Source: Poseidonocella sedimentorum
Lineage (GTDB): Bacteria > Pseudomonadota > Alphaproteobacteria > Rhodobacterales > Rhodobacteraceae
NCBI RefSeq assembly: GCF_900116005.1
Contig: NZ_FOYI01000001.1
Location: forward strand, 124,001-188,000
Length of the DNA stretch: 64,000 nt
Direction: 5' to 3'
Shown here: in pieces, positions 45,691 to 53,173 of the stretch
How positions within the stretch are numbered: position 1 is the stretch's first letter
Layout of the letters: every line of letters begins with the position of its first letter
Notes under the pieces: generated by a model
What the model was told of the DNA's origin: nothing
Database searches by the model: none
What the model saw: only the letters and a program-made list of their open reading frames with translations
Translations under genes and position numbers: made by a program

Positions 45691-45891
45691 ATGGCTGATA
45701 TCGCACTGCATCACACCGGCTCTCAGGCCCTTCACCCCGCCCCGACACGCCTGCTGGCGCTCGCCGCCGCGCTTTTCGTGGGCTTTGCCCTCGCTCAGAT
45801 CATCGATCTTTCGGTGCTCGACACCGGGGTCACAGTGACCAGCGACGACTGGCACGGCAACGTCATGCGCTCGCACTACCAGCCGCAGTAA
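45691..45891 (+). CDS. Small membrane protein between gpmI and rlmH
   Basis: A 66-residue protein with one hydrophobic span (LLALAAALFVGFALAQIIDL, about 21-40) and a polar tail ending HGNVMRSHYQPQ. I do not recognise it. CGGAGA lies nine bases before the ATG, and a -10-like TATATT is at 45652-45657. It sits on the opposite strand to its neighbours and its TAA directly abuts the rlmH stop, so it interrupts an otherwise co-directional housekeeping cluster. Confidence 0.65.
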   Translation: MADIALHHTGSQALHPAPTRLLALAAALFVGFALAQIIDLSVLDTGVTVTSDDWHGNVMRSHYQPQ

Positions 45892-46362
45892 TCACACCCG
45901 GTGATAGGGGCTTCCGGCGAGGATGGAGACCGCGCGATACAGCTGTTCGGCCAGCATCGCGCGGGCCAGCATGTGGGGCCAGACCATCTTGCCGAAACTG
46001 AGGCAGAGGTCGGCCCGGGCGCGCAGGGCGGGATCATGCCCGTCGGCCCCGCCGATCATGAAGGCCGCATCGCCCCGCCCCGCATCCCGCCACTCGGCGA
46101 GTACGTGGGCGAACCCGGGGCTCGTCATCTGCTTGCCGCGCTCGTCGAGCAAGCAGATCGCAGCGCCTTGGGGAGCGGATTTGGTGAGCAGCGCGGCCTC
46201 GGCGGCCGGACCGCCGCCCTTCTTGTCTTCCACCTCATGCACAGAACACGGGCCGAGCCCGAGATTGCGCCCGCTGCGCGCGGCGCGGGTGAGGTAGTCG
46301 TCGATCAGCGTCTGTTCCGGCCCGGCGCGCAAGCGCCCGACCGCACAAATATGGAGCCGCAT
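45892..46362 (-). CDS. rlmH: 23S rRNA (pseudouridine1915-N3)-methyltransferase RlmH
   Basis: A 156-residue SPOUT-class methyltransferase that modifies helix 69 of 23S rRNA in assembled ribosomes. It begins MRLHICAVGRLR and has the SAM-binding trefoil-knot segment FMIGGADGHDP and the invariant end RAVSILAGSPYHRV. Start ATG 46362 shares one base with the rsfS stop (TGATG), so translation is coupled. An in-frame upstream start inside rsfS is rejected. Confidence 0.96.
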   Translation of the reverse strand: MRLHICAVGRLRAGPEQTLIDDYLTRAARSGRNLGLGPCSVHEVEDKKGGGPAAEAALLTKSAPQGAAICLLDERGKQMTSPGFAHVLAEWRDAGRGDAAFMIGGADGHDPALRARADLCLSFGKMVWPHMLARAMLAEQLYRAVSILAGSPYHRV

Positions 46363-46808
46363 CAGCTCCGGGTTTGCGCAGGAGCCGCCCCGGCGGGCAG
46401 CCACATCTTCTCAAGCTGGTAGAAGTCGCGCACCTCGGGCCGGAAGACATGGACGATCACATCGCCCGTGTCGATCAGGACCCAGTCGCCCGTATCGCCC
46501 CCTTCGGAGCGCGGGGTCAGGCCGAACTCCTCCTTGATGCGCGCGGAGAGCTTCTCGGCGATCGCCGAGACCTGCCGCGAGGACCGGCCGGAACAGATCA
46601 CCATGTGATCGCCCATCGCGGATTTTCCGCGCAGGTCGACCGTCACGATATCTTCGGCCTTGTCATCTTCGAGGGACGTCAGGATGCGGGCGAGCATGGC
46701 ATTGCTCAGGCCCATCTCATCCACATAGCCGCTCATGCGAACGGCTTCCGGATCAGCGGCGGGTGCCGCGTCGGCGTTAAGTGACAGGACATTGTCCTCC
46801 TTTGTCAT
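46362..46808 (-). CDS. rsfS: Ribosome silencing factor RsfS
   Basis: A 148-residue protein of the RsfS/Iojap family. It binds uL14 on the 50S subunit and blocks subunit joining under nutrient limitation. LEDDKAEDIVTVDLRGKSAMGDHMVICSGRSSRQ (family core, in part) is near residues 40-75 and GDTGDWVLIDTGDVIVHVF near 105-125. ATG 46808 gives the expected start; the frame is open to an upstream TTG. The rsfS-rlmH pair is conserved across bacteria. Confidence 0.92.
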   Translation of the reverse strand: MTKEDNVLSLNADAAPAADPEAVRMSGYVDEMGLSNAMLARILTSLEDDKAEDIVTVDLRGKSAMGDHMVICSGRSSRQVSAIAEKLSARIKEEFGLTPRSEGGDTGDWVLIDTGDVIVHVFRPEVRDFYQLEKMWLPAGAAPAQTRS

Positions 46809-46910
46809 GCGCCGCAAATCCCCGGCGCCGGGATAGGATCAAGGTAGCAACGCCGGGCCGATTTTTCAATCTCCCGCGCGCGCATTGCGGGGGGCAGCAG
46901 GGGCCCGGAA

Positions 46911-46937
46911 CGAAAAAGCGGCGCCGAAGCGCCGCTT
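46911..46937 (-). terminator. Intrinsic terminator of the BI-1 gene
   Basis: AAGCGGCGC and GCGCCGCTT (46916-46924 and 46929-46937) form a 9-bp stem closed, on the minus strand, by a TTCG tetraloop and followed by TTTCG. This is a strong terminator just past the BI-1 stop. Confidence 0.85.
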
Positions 46938-46974
46938 GCAGGCTTTTGCATGGGGTTTCCCCCGGGCCGCGAGG

Positions 46975-47712
46975 CTATTCCTGCGAGCCCATGAACATGA
47001 GCAGGAACTGGAACATGTTGAGGAAGTCGAGGTAGAGGTTCAGCGCCCCATGGATCCCCGATTTCTCCAGCCATTCCTGATCGCCGTGATGGGCGTGGGC
47101 CACATACTCGGCCTTGATCTTCTGCGTGTCATAGGCGGTCAGCCCGGCGAAGATAAGCACGCCGAGGATCGACACCACGAACATGATCGCGGGCGATTGC
47201 AGGAAGATGTTGATCACCATCGCCACCAGCAGGCCGATCACGCCCATGATGAGGAACGACCCCCAGCCCGAGATGTCGCGCTTGGTGGTGTAGCCCCAGA
47301 GCGACAGGCCCGCGAAGGCAATCGACGTCACCAGGAAGGTCTGGGCGATCGAGATGCCGGTATAGGCCGCGAAGATATAAGACAGCGACAGGCCCATCAT
47401 CGCCGCGAAGGCGAAGAAGAACAGTCGCGCGCCTTCCGCCGAGGCGCGGCGCATGACCGGGCCAAACGCGAAGATCATGCCGAGCGGCGCGAACATGGCC
47501 ACGTAGCCCAGGATATTGGGGCGCAGCGTCATCGGGTCGCGGAAGATCGACAGAAGCGCCTCCGAGGATCCGACGGCCCAGGCCACGGCGAAGGTGATGA
47601 GCATGCCCACGGACATTGTGCCGTAGACCTTGTTCATGTGGGCGCGGAGCCCTTCGTCGATTACCGCGGAGCGGGCGCCTGTTGCCGTCCGCATCCGATT
47701 GAGTTCAGCCAT
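46975..47712 (-). CDS. Bax inhibitor-1 (BI-1/YccA) family membrane protein
   Basis: A 245-residue protein with seven hydrophobic helices and the BI-1 signature region YIFAAYTGISIAQTFLVTSIAFAGLSLWGY (in part) near residues 105-135, plus AYDTQKIK near 215, which carries the conserved aspartates of the pH-gated calcium leak in BsYetJ. Roles in bacteria are poorly defined; FtsH modulation (YccA) and ion leak are the known precedents. It is monocistronic, with its own terminator. Confidence 0.92.
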   Translation of the reverse strand: MAELNRMRTATGARSAVIDEGLRAHMNKVYGTMSVGMLITFAVAWAVGSSEALLSIFRDPMTLRPNILGYVAMFAPLGMIFAFGPVMRRASAEGARLFFFAFAAMMGLSLSYIFAAYTGISIAQTFLVTSIAFAGLSLWGYTTKRDISGWGSFLIMGVIGLLVAMVINIFLQSPAIMFVVSILGVLIFAGLTAYDTQKIKAEYVAHAHHGDQEWLEKSGIHGALNLYLDFLNMFQFLLMFMGSQE

Positions 47713-47816
47713 CTAAGCCTCCATGTGAGTTATCCGGCCCCGGAAAATCGAGACCCTTTCGCTCAGAATATTGGCGAGGCAGCGCGGAATTTCAAGGTGT
47801 TTGAGGCGCATGGGGC

Positions 47817-47841
47817 AAAAGGCGCGCCGGGTGGGCGCGCC
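47817..47841 (-). terminator. Intrinsic terminator of the DUF1127 gene
   Basis: GGCGCGCC (47821-47828) and GGCGCGCC (47834-47841) form a perfect 8-bp stem with a five-base loop; on the minus strand TTTTGCCCC follows. Confidence 0.75.
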
Positions 47842-47860
47842 GTCTTGGGCACTTGGCGCC

Positions 47861-48070
47861 TCAGCTCCAGTGATCGGGCGCGTCCCAGATCGGCCGGCGG
47901 GCTTCGCGCTCGGCCTGGGTGCGGGTCAGGCCGATGTCCTCGAGTTGGTGCGCGCTGAGCCGGCCAAGGGCCCGGCGCTGGCGCAGGAGGCTCCGGGCGC
48001 TGCGCAATTTGCTCAAAAAGGAGGCGCGCCTGTCGGTGCGGAGGCTCCAGGGGGCGGTGCGAACAGACAT
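47861..48070 (-). CDS. DUF1127 small arginine-rich protein
   Basis: A 69-residue basic protein of the DUF1127/YjiS family. The core SLLRQRRALGRLSAHQLEDIGLTRTQAEREARRPIW (in part) matches the family pattern of RxxLxxLxxHxLxDIGL. Some alphaproteobacterial members bind RNA or influence phosphate and carbon uptake (for example CcaF1 of Rhodobacter sphaeroides). Here no CUCCUCCC sRNA repeats follow, unlike the CcaF1 locus. AAAAGGAGAA precedes the ATG. It diverges from a LysR gene, which may control it. Confidence 0.9.
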   Translation of the reverse strand: MSVRTAPWSLRTDRRASFLSKLRSARSLLRQRRALGRLSAHQLEDIGLTRTQAEREARRPIWDAPDHWS

Positions 48071-48187
48071 GTCATTCTCCTTTTGTGATGCTATCGTGCT
48101 CGTGAATCTAATTCCTTGATGTTTATCGCAAGCCGTGCTTCATTTTAAAAACGAATTGTTTTGATCCAAAGCATCAAGAAGGTTGAT
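48071..48187. promoter_or_regulatory. Divergent promoter region, DUF1127 gene / LysR gene
   Basis: 117 bases, AT-richer than the flanks, with the start-proximal binding sites AAAAGGAG (minus) and AAGAAGG (plus). A LysR protein typically binds such a divergent region and represses itself. No single T-N11-A dyad stands out clearly. Confidence 0.45.
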
Positions 48188-49069
48188 ATGCCGAGAAATC
48201 TGGACCTGACCGCCCTGCGGTCTTTCGTGGCGGTGGCCGATACCGGGGGCGTGACCAAGGCGGCGGGCTTCCTCAGCCTCACGCAATCCGCGGTCTCGAT
48301 GCAGCTCAAGCGGCTGGAGGAGTCCCTCGGGCTGCAACTGCTTGACCGCTCCGCGCGCCAGATTGCCCTGACCGGCTCGGGCGAGCAGCTCCTCGCCTAT
48401 GCCCGGCGGATGTTACAGCTCAACGACGAAGTCTATTCCCGCCTGACCGATACCGCCTTCGAAGGCGAGGTCGTGCTCGGCGTGCCGCATGACATCATCT
48501 ACCCCGCGATTCCGCGTGTCCTACAGCAATTCCACGCCGATTATCCGCGGATGCGGGTGCAGCTCCTGTCGTCCTTCACGCGCTCGTTGAAGCAGAAATT
48601 CGACCATGGCGACGTGCACATCATCCTCACCACCGAGGACGTGGCGACGACGGGCGGCGAGACCTTGGCGGAATTGCCGCTCTACTGGATGGGCGCGCCG
48701 GGCGGGACGGCCTGGCGGCAGCGGCCGCTCCGGCTGGCGTTCGCGCGCAACTGCATCTTTCGCGGCTCGGCCCTCAAGGGGTTGGAGGCGGCGGGCGTGC
48801 CCTGGGAGATCGCGGTGGAGAGCGACGCGGACCGCACGATCGAGGCCACAGTCAGCGCCGATCTTGCGGTCACCGCGATGCTGGAGGGGACCGAGCCGCC
48901 GCAATACGAACGCATCCAGCACGGCGGCGCGCTGCCCGAGCTGAAGGGCAAGCAGATCAACTGCTACAGCCGCGCCGACGCGCTGGATCAGGCCGGTCAG
49001 CATCTCCATCACCTGATCCGGACGTTCTACGGGCAGGGGCGCGTCGAGGGGCGCGTTGCGGCGGAATAG
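48188..49069 (+). CDS. LysR family transcriptional regulator
   Basis: A 293-residue regulator. The winged helix-turn-helix is at residues 3-62 (LDLTALRSFVAVADTGGV, TKAAGFLSLTQSAVSMQLKRLEESLG in part) and the rest is the periplasmic-binding-like sensor domain. ATG 48188 follows AAGAAGG; an upstream TTG at 48161 is in frame but poor. The effector is unknown. It diverges from the DUF1127 gene and is convergent, six bases apart, with the quinone oxidoreductase gene. Confidence 0.92.
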   Translation: MPRNLDLTALRSFVAVADTGGVTKAAGFLSLTQSAVSMQLKRLEESLGLQLLDRSARQIALTGSGEQLLAYARRMLQLNDEVYSRLTDTAFEGEVVLGVPHDIIYPAIPRVLQQFHADYPRMRVQLLSSFTRSLKQKFDHGDVHIILTTEDVATTGGETLAELPLYWMGAPGGTAWRQRPLRLAFARNCIFRGSALKGLEAAGVPWEIAVESDADRTIEATVSADLAVTAMLEGTEPPQYERIQHGGALPELKGKQINCYSRADALDQAGQHLHHLIRTFYGQGRVEGRVAAE

Positions 49070-49075
49070 GGCGGG

Positions 49076-50050
49076 CTAGCGCGCGGTTTCGTCCATCGTC
49101 AAGACGATCTTGCCAGTCGCCTTGCGCGCGCGCAGCAGCGCCAGACCGTCTTCCAGCCGCTCGAACGGCAGGACCGTCTTGACCGGGGCCTTGAGTTTGC
49201 CCTCGGCAAGCCAGCGCGCGAGCTGTTGCAGCGATCCTGTCAACACCTGCGGCGCGAAGTTGAGATAGGCGCCCCAATAAAGCCCCATCACGGTCAGGTT
49301 CTTGACCAGCATGTGATTGGCCTTGATGTCCGGCACGGTGCCGCTGGCAAAGCCGATGGTGAGGAGCCGCGCCTCGGGCCGGCAGGCGCGGAACGCCGCG
49401 GTAAACTGCTCGCCGCCGACGGGATCATAGACCACATCCGCCCCGCCCAGATTGCGCACGGTTTCGCGGATGTCCGCTTCGGTCGGGTCAAAGACATGCG
49501 CGGCCCCGGCGGCACGCGCCGCGGCCAGTTTTTCGGCGCCGCGCGCAAAGGCGATCACCCGCGCCCCCAGTAGCGCGCCGATCTCGACCGCCGTCAGCCC
49601 GACACCTCCGCCTGCGCCGAGCACGACGAGCGTCTCGCCGGGGCGCAGTTTCGCGCGGTGATCGAGCGCGAGATGAGAGGTGCCGTAGGCGATCTGGAAG
49701 GCCGCGCCGGTGACCATGTCGAGCGCGTCGGGGATCTCGATCACGCGCGCCGCCGGAAAGGCGCCATAGTCGGCGAAAGCCCCCTGACCGCCAAAGACCG
49801 CCACCCGCGCCCCCACCGCGAGCCCCTCGACCCCCGGTCCGAGCGCCGCGACGACGCCCGCCGCCTCCAGCCCCAGCGTGAACGGCGTGGCCGGCGTGTC
49901 CTGATAGCGGCCCTCGATCATGAGCAAATCGGCGAAGTTGAGCCCCGCCGCGGTGATTCTCACCAGCACCTCACCGACCCCGGGTTCGGGGGTCGGGATC
50001 TCGGTTAACCGGGGCTGATTTTTCCCGTTCAGCAGGCGAAAAGCTCGCAT
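49076..50050 (-). CDS. NADPH:quinone oxidoreductase-like zinc-independent MDR protein
   Basis: A 324-residue member of the medium-chain dehydrogenase/reductase superfamily, QOR branch. It has the GroES-like N-terminal domain (VLVRITAAGLNFADLLMIEGRY) and a Rossmann domain with VLGAGGGVGLTAVEIGALLGARVIA (in part), close to residues 145-170. The zinc-binding cysteines of alcohol dehydrogenases are absent. The start ATG 50050 matches the family start MRAFRLL; the frame is open further upstream. A perfect 17-base palindrome lies 28-44 bases before the start, so a dedicated repressor is likely. Confidence 0.88.
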   Translation of the reverse strand: MRAFRLLNGKNQPRLTEIPTPEPGVGEVLVRITAAGLNFADLLMIEGRYQDTPATPFTLGLEAAGVVAALGPGVEGLAVGARVAVFGGQGAFADYGAFPAARVIEIPDALDMVTGAAFQIAYGTSHLALDHRAKLRPGETLVVLGAGGGVGLTAVEIGALLGARVIAFARGAEKLAAARAAGAAHVFDPTEADIRETVRNLGGADVVYDPVGGEQFTAAFRACRPEARLLTIGFASGTVPDIKANHMLVKNLTVMGLYWGAYLNFAPQVLTGSLQQLARWLAEGKLKAPVKTVLPFERLEDGLALLRARKATGKIVLTMDETAR

Positions 50051-50077
50051 TGACGCCACGTCCTTTGTCTCCGATGC

Positions 50078-50094
50078 TGACACATTATGTGTCA
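50078..50094. promoter_or_regulatory. Perfect 17-base palindromic operator of the quinone oxidoreductase gene
   Basis: TGACACAT-T-ATGTGTCA is an 8+1+8 inverted repeat, placed in the expected promoter zone of the minus-strand gene starting at 50050. A looser dyad (CGCATATTAGCG, 50101-50112) lies next to it. TetR- or MarR-type binding is plausible; which regulator is unknown. Confidence 0.6.
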
Positions 50095-50371
50095 TGTTAA
50101 CGCATATTAGCGTCACTTTCTGTCTGAAAAACCATGACTTTTTGTCAGCGGCTTAACTATCTGTCCGATTTTACTCCCAAATTTCAACTCAACTCTGCGT
50201 TTAGTAACCAACCCATTTCTTGCTTTTGACGTGTTATCGGGTATTTTGAGCGGCGTTCAACGATGCGATTGAGCACCCGGTGGCGGGATTATCCACACGA
50301 TCCGTCGATGCGATATCGAAGGCTGTCTGGGGCACTGTCGCCAATAGAAGTTTTTAGTGAAAGGAAACGCC
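50095..50371 (+). promoter_or_regulatory. Long AT-rich upstream region of the XRE regulator
   Basis: 277 bases with no gene seen (320 including the operator side). A plausible promoter is TTGCTT (50220-50225), 16-base spacer, TATTTT (50242-50247), giving a leader of about 120 bases before the ATG. AAAGGAAA is the ribosome binding site. The base composition is clearly AT-richer than the flanking genes around 50101-50260. Confidence 0.4.
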
Positions 50372-50746
50372 ATGGCACATCCCGTCGACGTCCATGTGGG
50401 CAAACGTATTCGGCATCGCCGGTGGCTTGTTGGCATGACCCAGCAGCAATTGGCCGAAAAAGTCGGAATCAAATTCCAGCAGATTCAGAAATACGAGACC
50501 GGTGCCAACCGCGTGAGCGCCTCCCGCCTTTGGGATATCGCCGAGGCGCTGGAAGTTGACGTGCGTTTCTTTTTCGACGGTATCGGCGATGCACAGGAGC
50601 CCGCGGAAATCGAGGCAACTTCGGTGCCTGCCGATCTGATGGGCGACAAGGAAGCGCTCGATCTGGTGCGGTCCTATTACTCGATCCCCGAAGAACAACG
50701 CCGTCGCCTGTTCGATCTGGCGCGTGTGCTCTCGGACGTCGCCTGA
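50372..50746 (+). CDS. XRE-family (Cro/CI-type) transcriptional regulator
   Basis: A 124-residue protein with a helix-turn-helix at about residues 8-62: GKRIRHRRWLVGMTQQQLAE, then KVGIKFQQIQKYETGANRVS and LWDIAEALEVDVRFFFDG. The C-terminal half is short and helical, ending in a DLMGDKEALDLVRSYYSIPEEQRRR segment (in part). It is of the alphaproteobacterial PraR-like group, whose members repress quorum-sensing, biofilm or storage genes in rhizobia; that assignment is by resemblance. ATG 50372 after AAAGGAAACGCC is preferred to an in-frame GTG at 50357. Confidence 0.88.
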   Translation: MAHPVDVHVGKRIRHRRWLVGMTQQQLAEKVGIKFQQIQKYETGANRVSASRLWDIAEALEVDVRFFFDGIGDAQEPAEIEATSVPADLMGDKEALDLVRSYYSIPEEQRRRLFDLARVLSDVA

Positions 50747-50835
50747 CGACATTGCGCCGGGGGCGCGCGCCCCCGGGCTTGCCTCTGCGCGACTCCCAGT
50801 CTAGCCAAGCGGCAGACGCAAAGGGAGGCGCGCCG

Positions 50836-51636
50836 ATGAGCATTTCCGATGAGGACCAGGCCGCGATTGCGGCCCTAGCCCATCGGCTGGCGGATGCCGC
50901 GCGGGCCGAGATCCTGCCGCGGTTTCGACAAGCCTCGCTGATCACCGACAACAAGCTCGCGCAGGGGTTTGACCCTGTGACCGAGGCCGACCGCGCTGCG
51001 GAACGCGCGATGCGCGCACTGATCGAAGCCGAGCGGCCGATGGATGGCATTCTTGGCGAGGAATATGGCGCGCGCGAGGGATCGAGCGGGCTGACCTGGG
51101 TCCTCGATCCGATCGACGGCACCCGAGGGTTCATCTCGGGAACGCCGACGTGGGGTGTGCTCATCGCGCTCTCTGATGAGGCTGGCCCGCGCTTCGGGAT
51201 CATTGACCAACCCTACATTGGCGAGCGGTTCGAAGGAGGCTTCGGCCGCGCCCGGACAACGGGCCCGCTGGGCGAGCGGAGCTTGCAGACCCGGCGCGGC
51301 GCACGGCTCGGTGACGCCACGCTTTTCACGACCTTCCCAGAGATCGGGACGCCGCAGGATCGATCGGCCTTCGAGCGGGTCTCGGCGCGGGCGAAACTCA
51401 CAAGATATGGCATGGACTGCTACGCCTACGCCCTGCTCGCGGCGGGCCAGATTGACCTGGTGATCGAAGCGGGGCTTAATCCATACGACATTCAGGCGCC
51501 GATTGCCGTGATCGAAGCGGCGGGCGGGGTGGTGACCACCTGGCAAGGCGGCCCCGCGCATGGCGGCGGACAGATTATCGCCGCCGCGACCAAGGCGCTT
51601 CACGACGAAGCCCTCGACCTTCTCGCGCCGATCTGA
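50836..51636 (+). CDS. hisN: Inositol monophosphatase-family phosphatase, probable histidinol-phosphatase HisN
   Basis: A 266-residue magnesium-dependent phosphatase. Metal motifs are GEEYG at 74-78 and DPIDGTRGFISG at 91-102, with WVLDPIDGT typical of the family; the second D motif is in YDIQAPIAVIEAAGG. Of the family, the sequence pattern matches the HisN branch that completes histidine synthesis in alphaproteobacteria more than suhB or cysQ, but the call is by resemblance. ATG 50836 follows GGGAGGCGC. It ends 27 bases before double-hairpin copy 4. Confidence 0.8.
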   Translation: MSISDEDQAAIAALAHRLADAARAEILPRFRQASLITDNKLAQGFDPVTEADRAAERAMRALIEAERPMDGILGEEYGAREGSSGLTWVLDPIDGTRGFISGTPTWGVLIALSDEAGPRFGIIDQPYIGERFEGGFGRARTTGPLGERSLQTRRGARLGDATLFTTFPEIGTPQDRSAFERVSARAKLTRYGMDCYAYALLAAGQIDLVIEAGLNPYDIQAPIAVIEAAGGVVTTWQGGPAHGGGQIIAAATKALHDEALDLLAPI

Positions 51637-51663
51637 CCCCGCTCGCGCGGTCAGGGAAGGGCG

Positions 51664-51715
51664 CCGTTTTCCGATTGATCGGAAAACGTGCCGGAAAATG
51701 ATCGATCATTTTCCG
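51664..51715. repeat. Double-hairpin repeat, copy 4
   Basis: CGTTTTCCGAT-TG-ATCGGAAAACG, spacer TGC, then CGGAAAATGAT-CG-ATCATTTTCCG. Compared with copies 1-3 the first stem has a T-to-C change matched by an A-to-G change on the other arm, so pairing is kept. It supplies the guanine deaminase stop codon (51706-51708), again 42 bases from the left end. Confidence 0.85.
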
Positions 51716-53022
51716 GTGCGCGTGGAGAGCTGGGCGCCCGGGGTGGTACCCGCGATCCAGACCTTTCGGATCGCCCGGTCGTCGCCCATCATGATGGTCG
51801 GAAAGATCGCGGACCAGGCGTCTTCGGCACGGGTCGTGCGTTGCGCGATGGCCGGGGTCGAGGCGAGGTCGATGGCCACGATATCCGCCTCCATCCCCAC
51901 TGCAAGGTTTCCGATCCGGTCACCCATGTGCATCGCCTCAGCCGAGCCCGCTGTGGCGAGCCACCACAGCTCGGTGGGGTGCAGCGCGCGGCCCCTGAGC
52001 TGGCCGATTTCATAGGCGGCGGCCATCGTGCGCAGCATCGAAAAGCTCGACCCGCCGCCTGTGTCGGTAGCGAGCCCCACGCGGAGCCCGGCGGATTTCA
52101 TCGCGCCGGTGTCGAAGAGGCCGGAGCCGATGAAGGTGTTGGACGTAGGGCAATGCACCAGCGCTGCGCCGGTTTCGCGCAGCCGGTCCATCTCGCGCGG
52201 TTCCAGGTGTATCGCGTGGCCGAAGAGGGCGCGGTCGCCGAGAAGCCCGTGAGCCTCATAAGTGTCGAGATAGTCGCGCGCGTCGGGGTAGAGATCCCGC
52301 ACCCAGGCGATCTCGTCGATCTGCTCGGAAAGGTGTGTCTGCATCAGGCAGTCGGGGTGTTCGGCCCAGAGCGCGCCGAGCGCGGAGAGCTGTTCGGGCG
52401 TCGAGGTCGGCGAGAATCTCGGCGTGATCGCGTAGGAGAGCCGGTCAACCCCGTGCCAGCGTTGCAACAGCGTACGGCTCTCGTCATAGGCGCGCTCGGG
52501 GCTGTCGCGCAGGCCGTCGGGCGCGTTGCGGTCCATGCAGGTCTTGCCCGCGGCGAGTCGCATCCCGCGCGATTGCGCGGCGGCGAAAAGCGCGTCGGCG
52601 CTTTGCGCGTGCACCGTGCAGAAGCTGAGCGCGCTCGTGGTGCCATGGGCGATGAGCAAATCGAGCCAGCGGCCCGCGATCTCGTCGGCGTAGGCGCGGT
52701 CTTCGAAGCGCATTTCCTCGGGGAAGGTGTAGGTGTTGAGCCAGTCGATCAGACGTTTGCCCCAGCTGGCGATCATCGCCGTCTGCGGGTAATGGGCGTG
52801 GGCATCGACGAACCCGGCGGAGATCAGCGCATCGCCCTCGTCGAAGACCTCCGCATCGGGGTGGGCCGCGCGCAGCGCCGCGCCGTCTCCCAGGGCCGCG
52901 ATCCGACCATCTTCGATCAGCACGCCGCCGCGCGCGGTGATCTCGGCGGCCTCCTGCGGGGCGCCGAGGAAGGGATCGCGCGTGAAACGCAGAACCTGTC
53001 CGATGATCAGCTGTGTGTTCAT
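51706..53022 (-). CDS. guaD: Guanine deaminase
   Basis: Converts guanine to xanthine. The 438-residue amidohydrolase has the metal-binding HAHYPQTAMI motif at 75-84, a later QTHLSEQIDEI, HAIHLEPREMDRLRETGA and TDTGGGSSFSMLRTM, in the order expected for GuaD. TFPEEMRFED and SALSFCTVHAQS also match. Its last residues TGK and the stop come from double-hairpin copy 4. It is divergent from mgtE. Confidence 0.92.
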   Translation of the reverse strand: MNTQLIIGQVLRFTRDPFLGAPQEAAEITARGGVLIEDGRIAALGDGAALRAAHPDAEVFDEGDALISAGFVDAHAHYPQTAMIASWGKRLIDWLNTYTFPEEMRFEDRAYADEIAGRWLDLLIAHGTTSALSFCTVHAQSADALFAAAQSRGMRLAAGKTCMDRNAPDGLRDSPERAYDESRTLLQRWHGVDRLSYAITPRFSPTSTPEQLSALGALWAEHPDCLMQTHLSEQIDEIAWVRDLYPDARDYLDTYEAHGLLGDRALFGHAIHLEPREMDRLRETGAALVHCPTSNTFIGSGLFDTGAMKSAGLRVGLATDTGGGSSFSMLRTMAAAYEIGQLRGRALHPTELWWLATAGSAEAMHMGDRIGNLAVGMEADIVAIDLASTPAIAQRTTRAEDAWSAIFPTIMMGDDRAIRKVWIAGTTPGAQLSTRTGK

Positions 53023-53173
53023 GTGCTTCGCCTCGCCGCCGCGCCGTCCTCAAAGGCGAAACATGAATGGCGCGGCGCGGGCAAGCGCAAAACGTAGCCC
53101 GGGCCATTGTGGCCCAGTTGGGGCTTGCCTATGGTCAGCGGCGAGACAGTCCATGACGCAGGGAGCCCCCCTC

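Noticed and set aside
47713-47860. CcsR-like small RNAs after the DUF1127 gene
   Set aside because: The Rhodobacter CcaF1 locus is followed by RNAs with CUCCUCCC loops; no such motif is present here, only a terminator.
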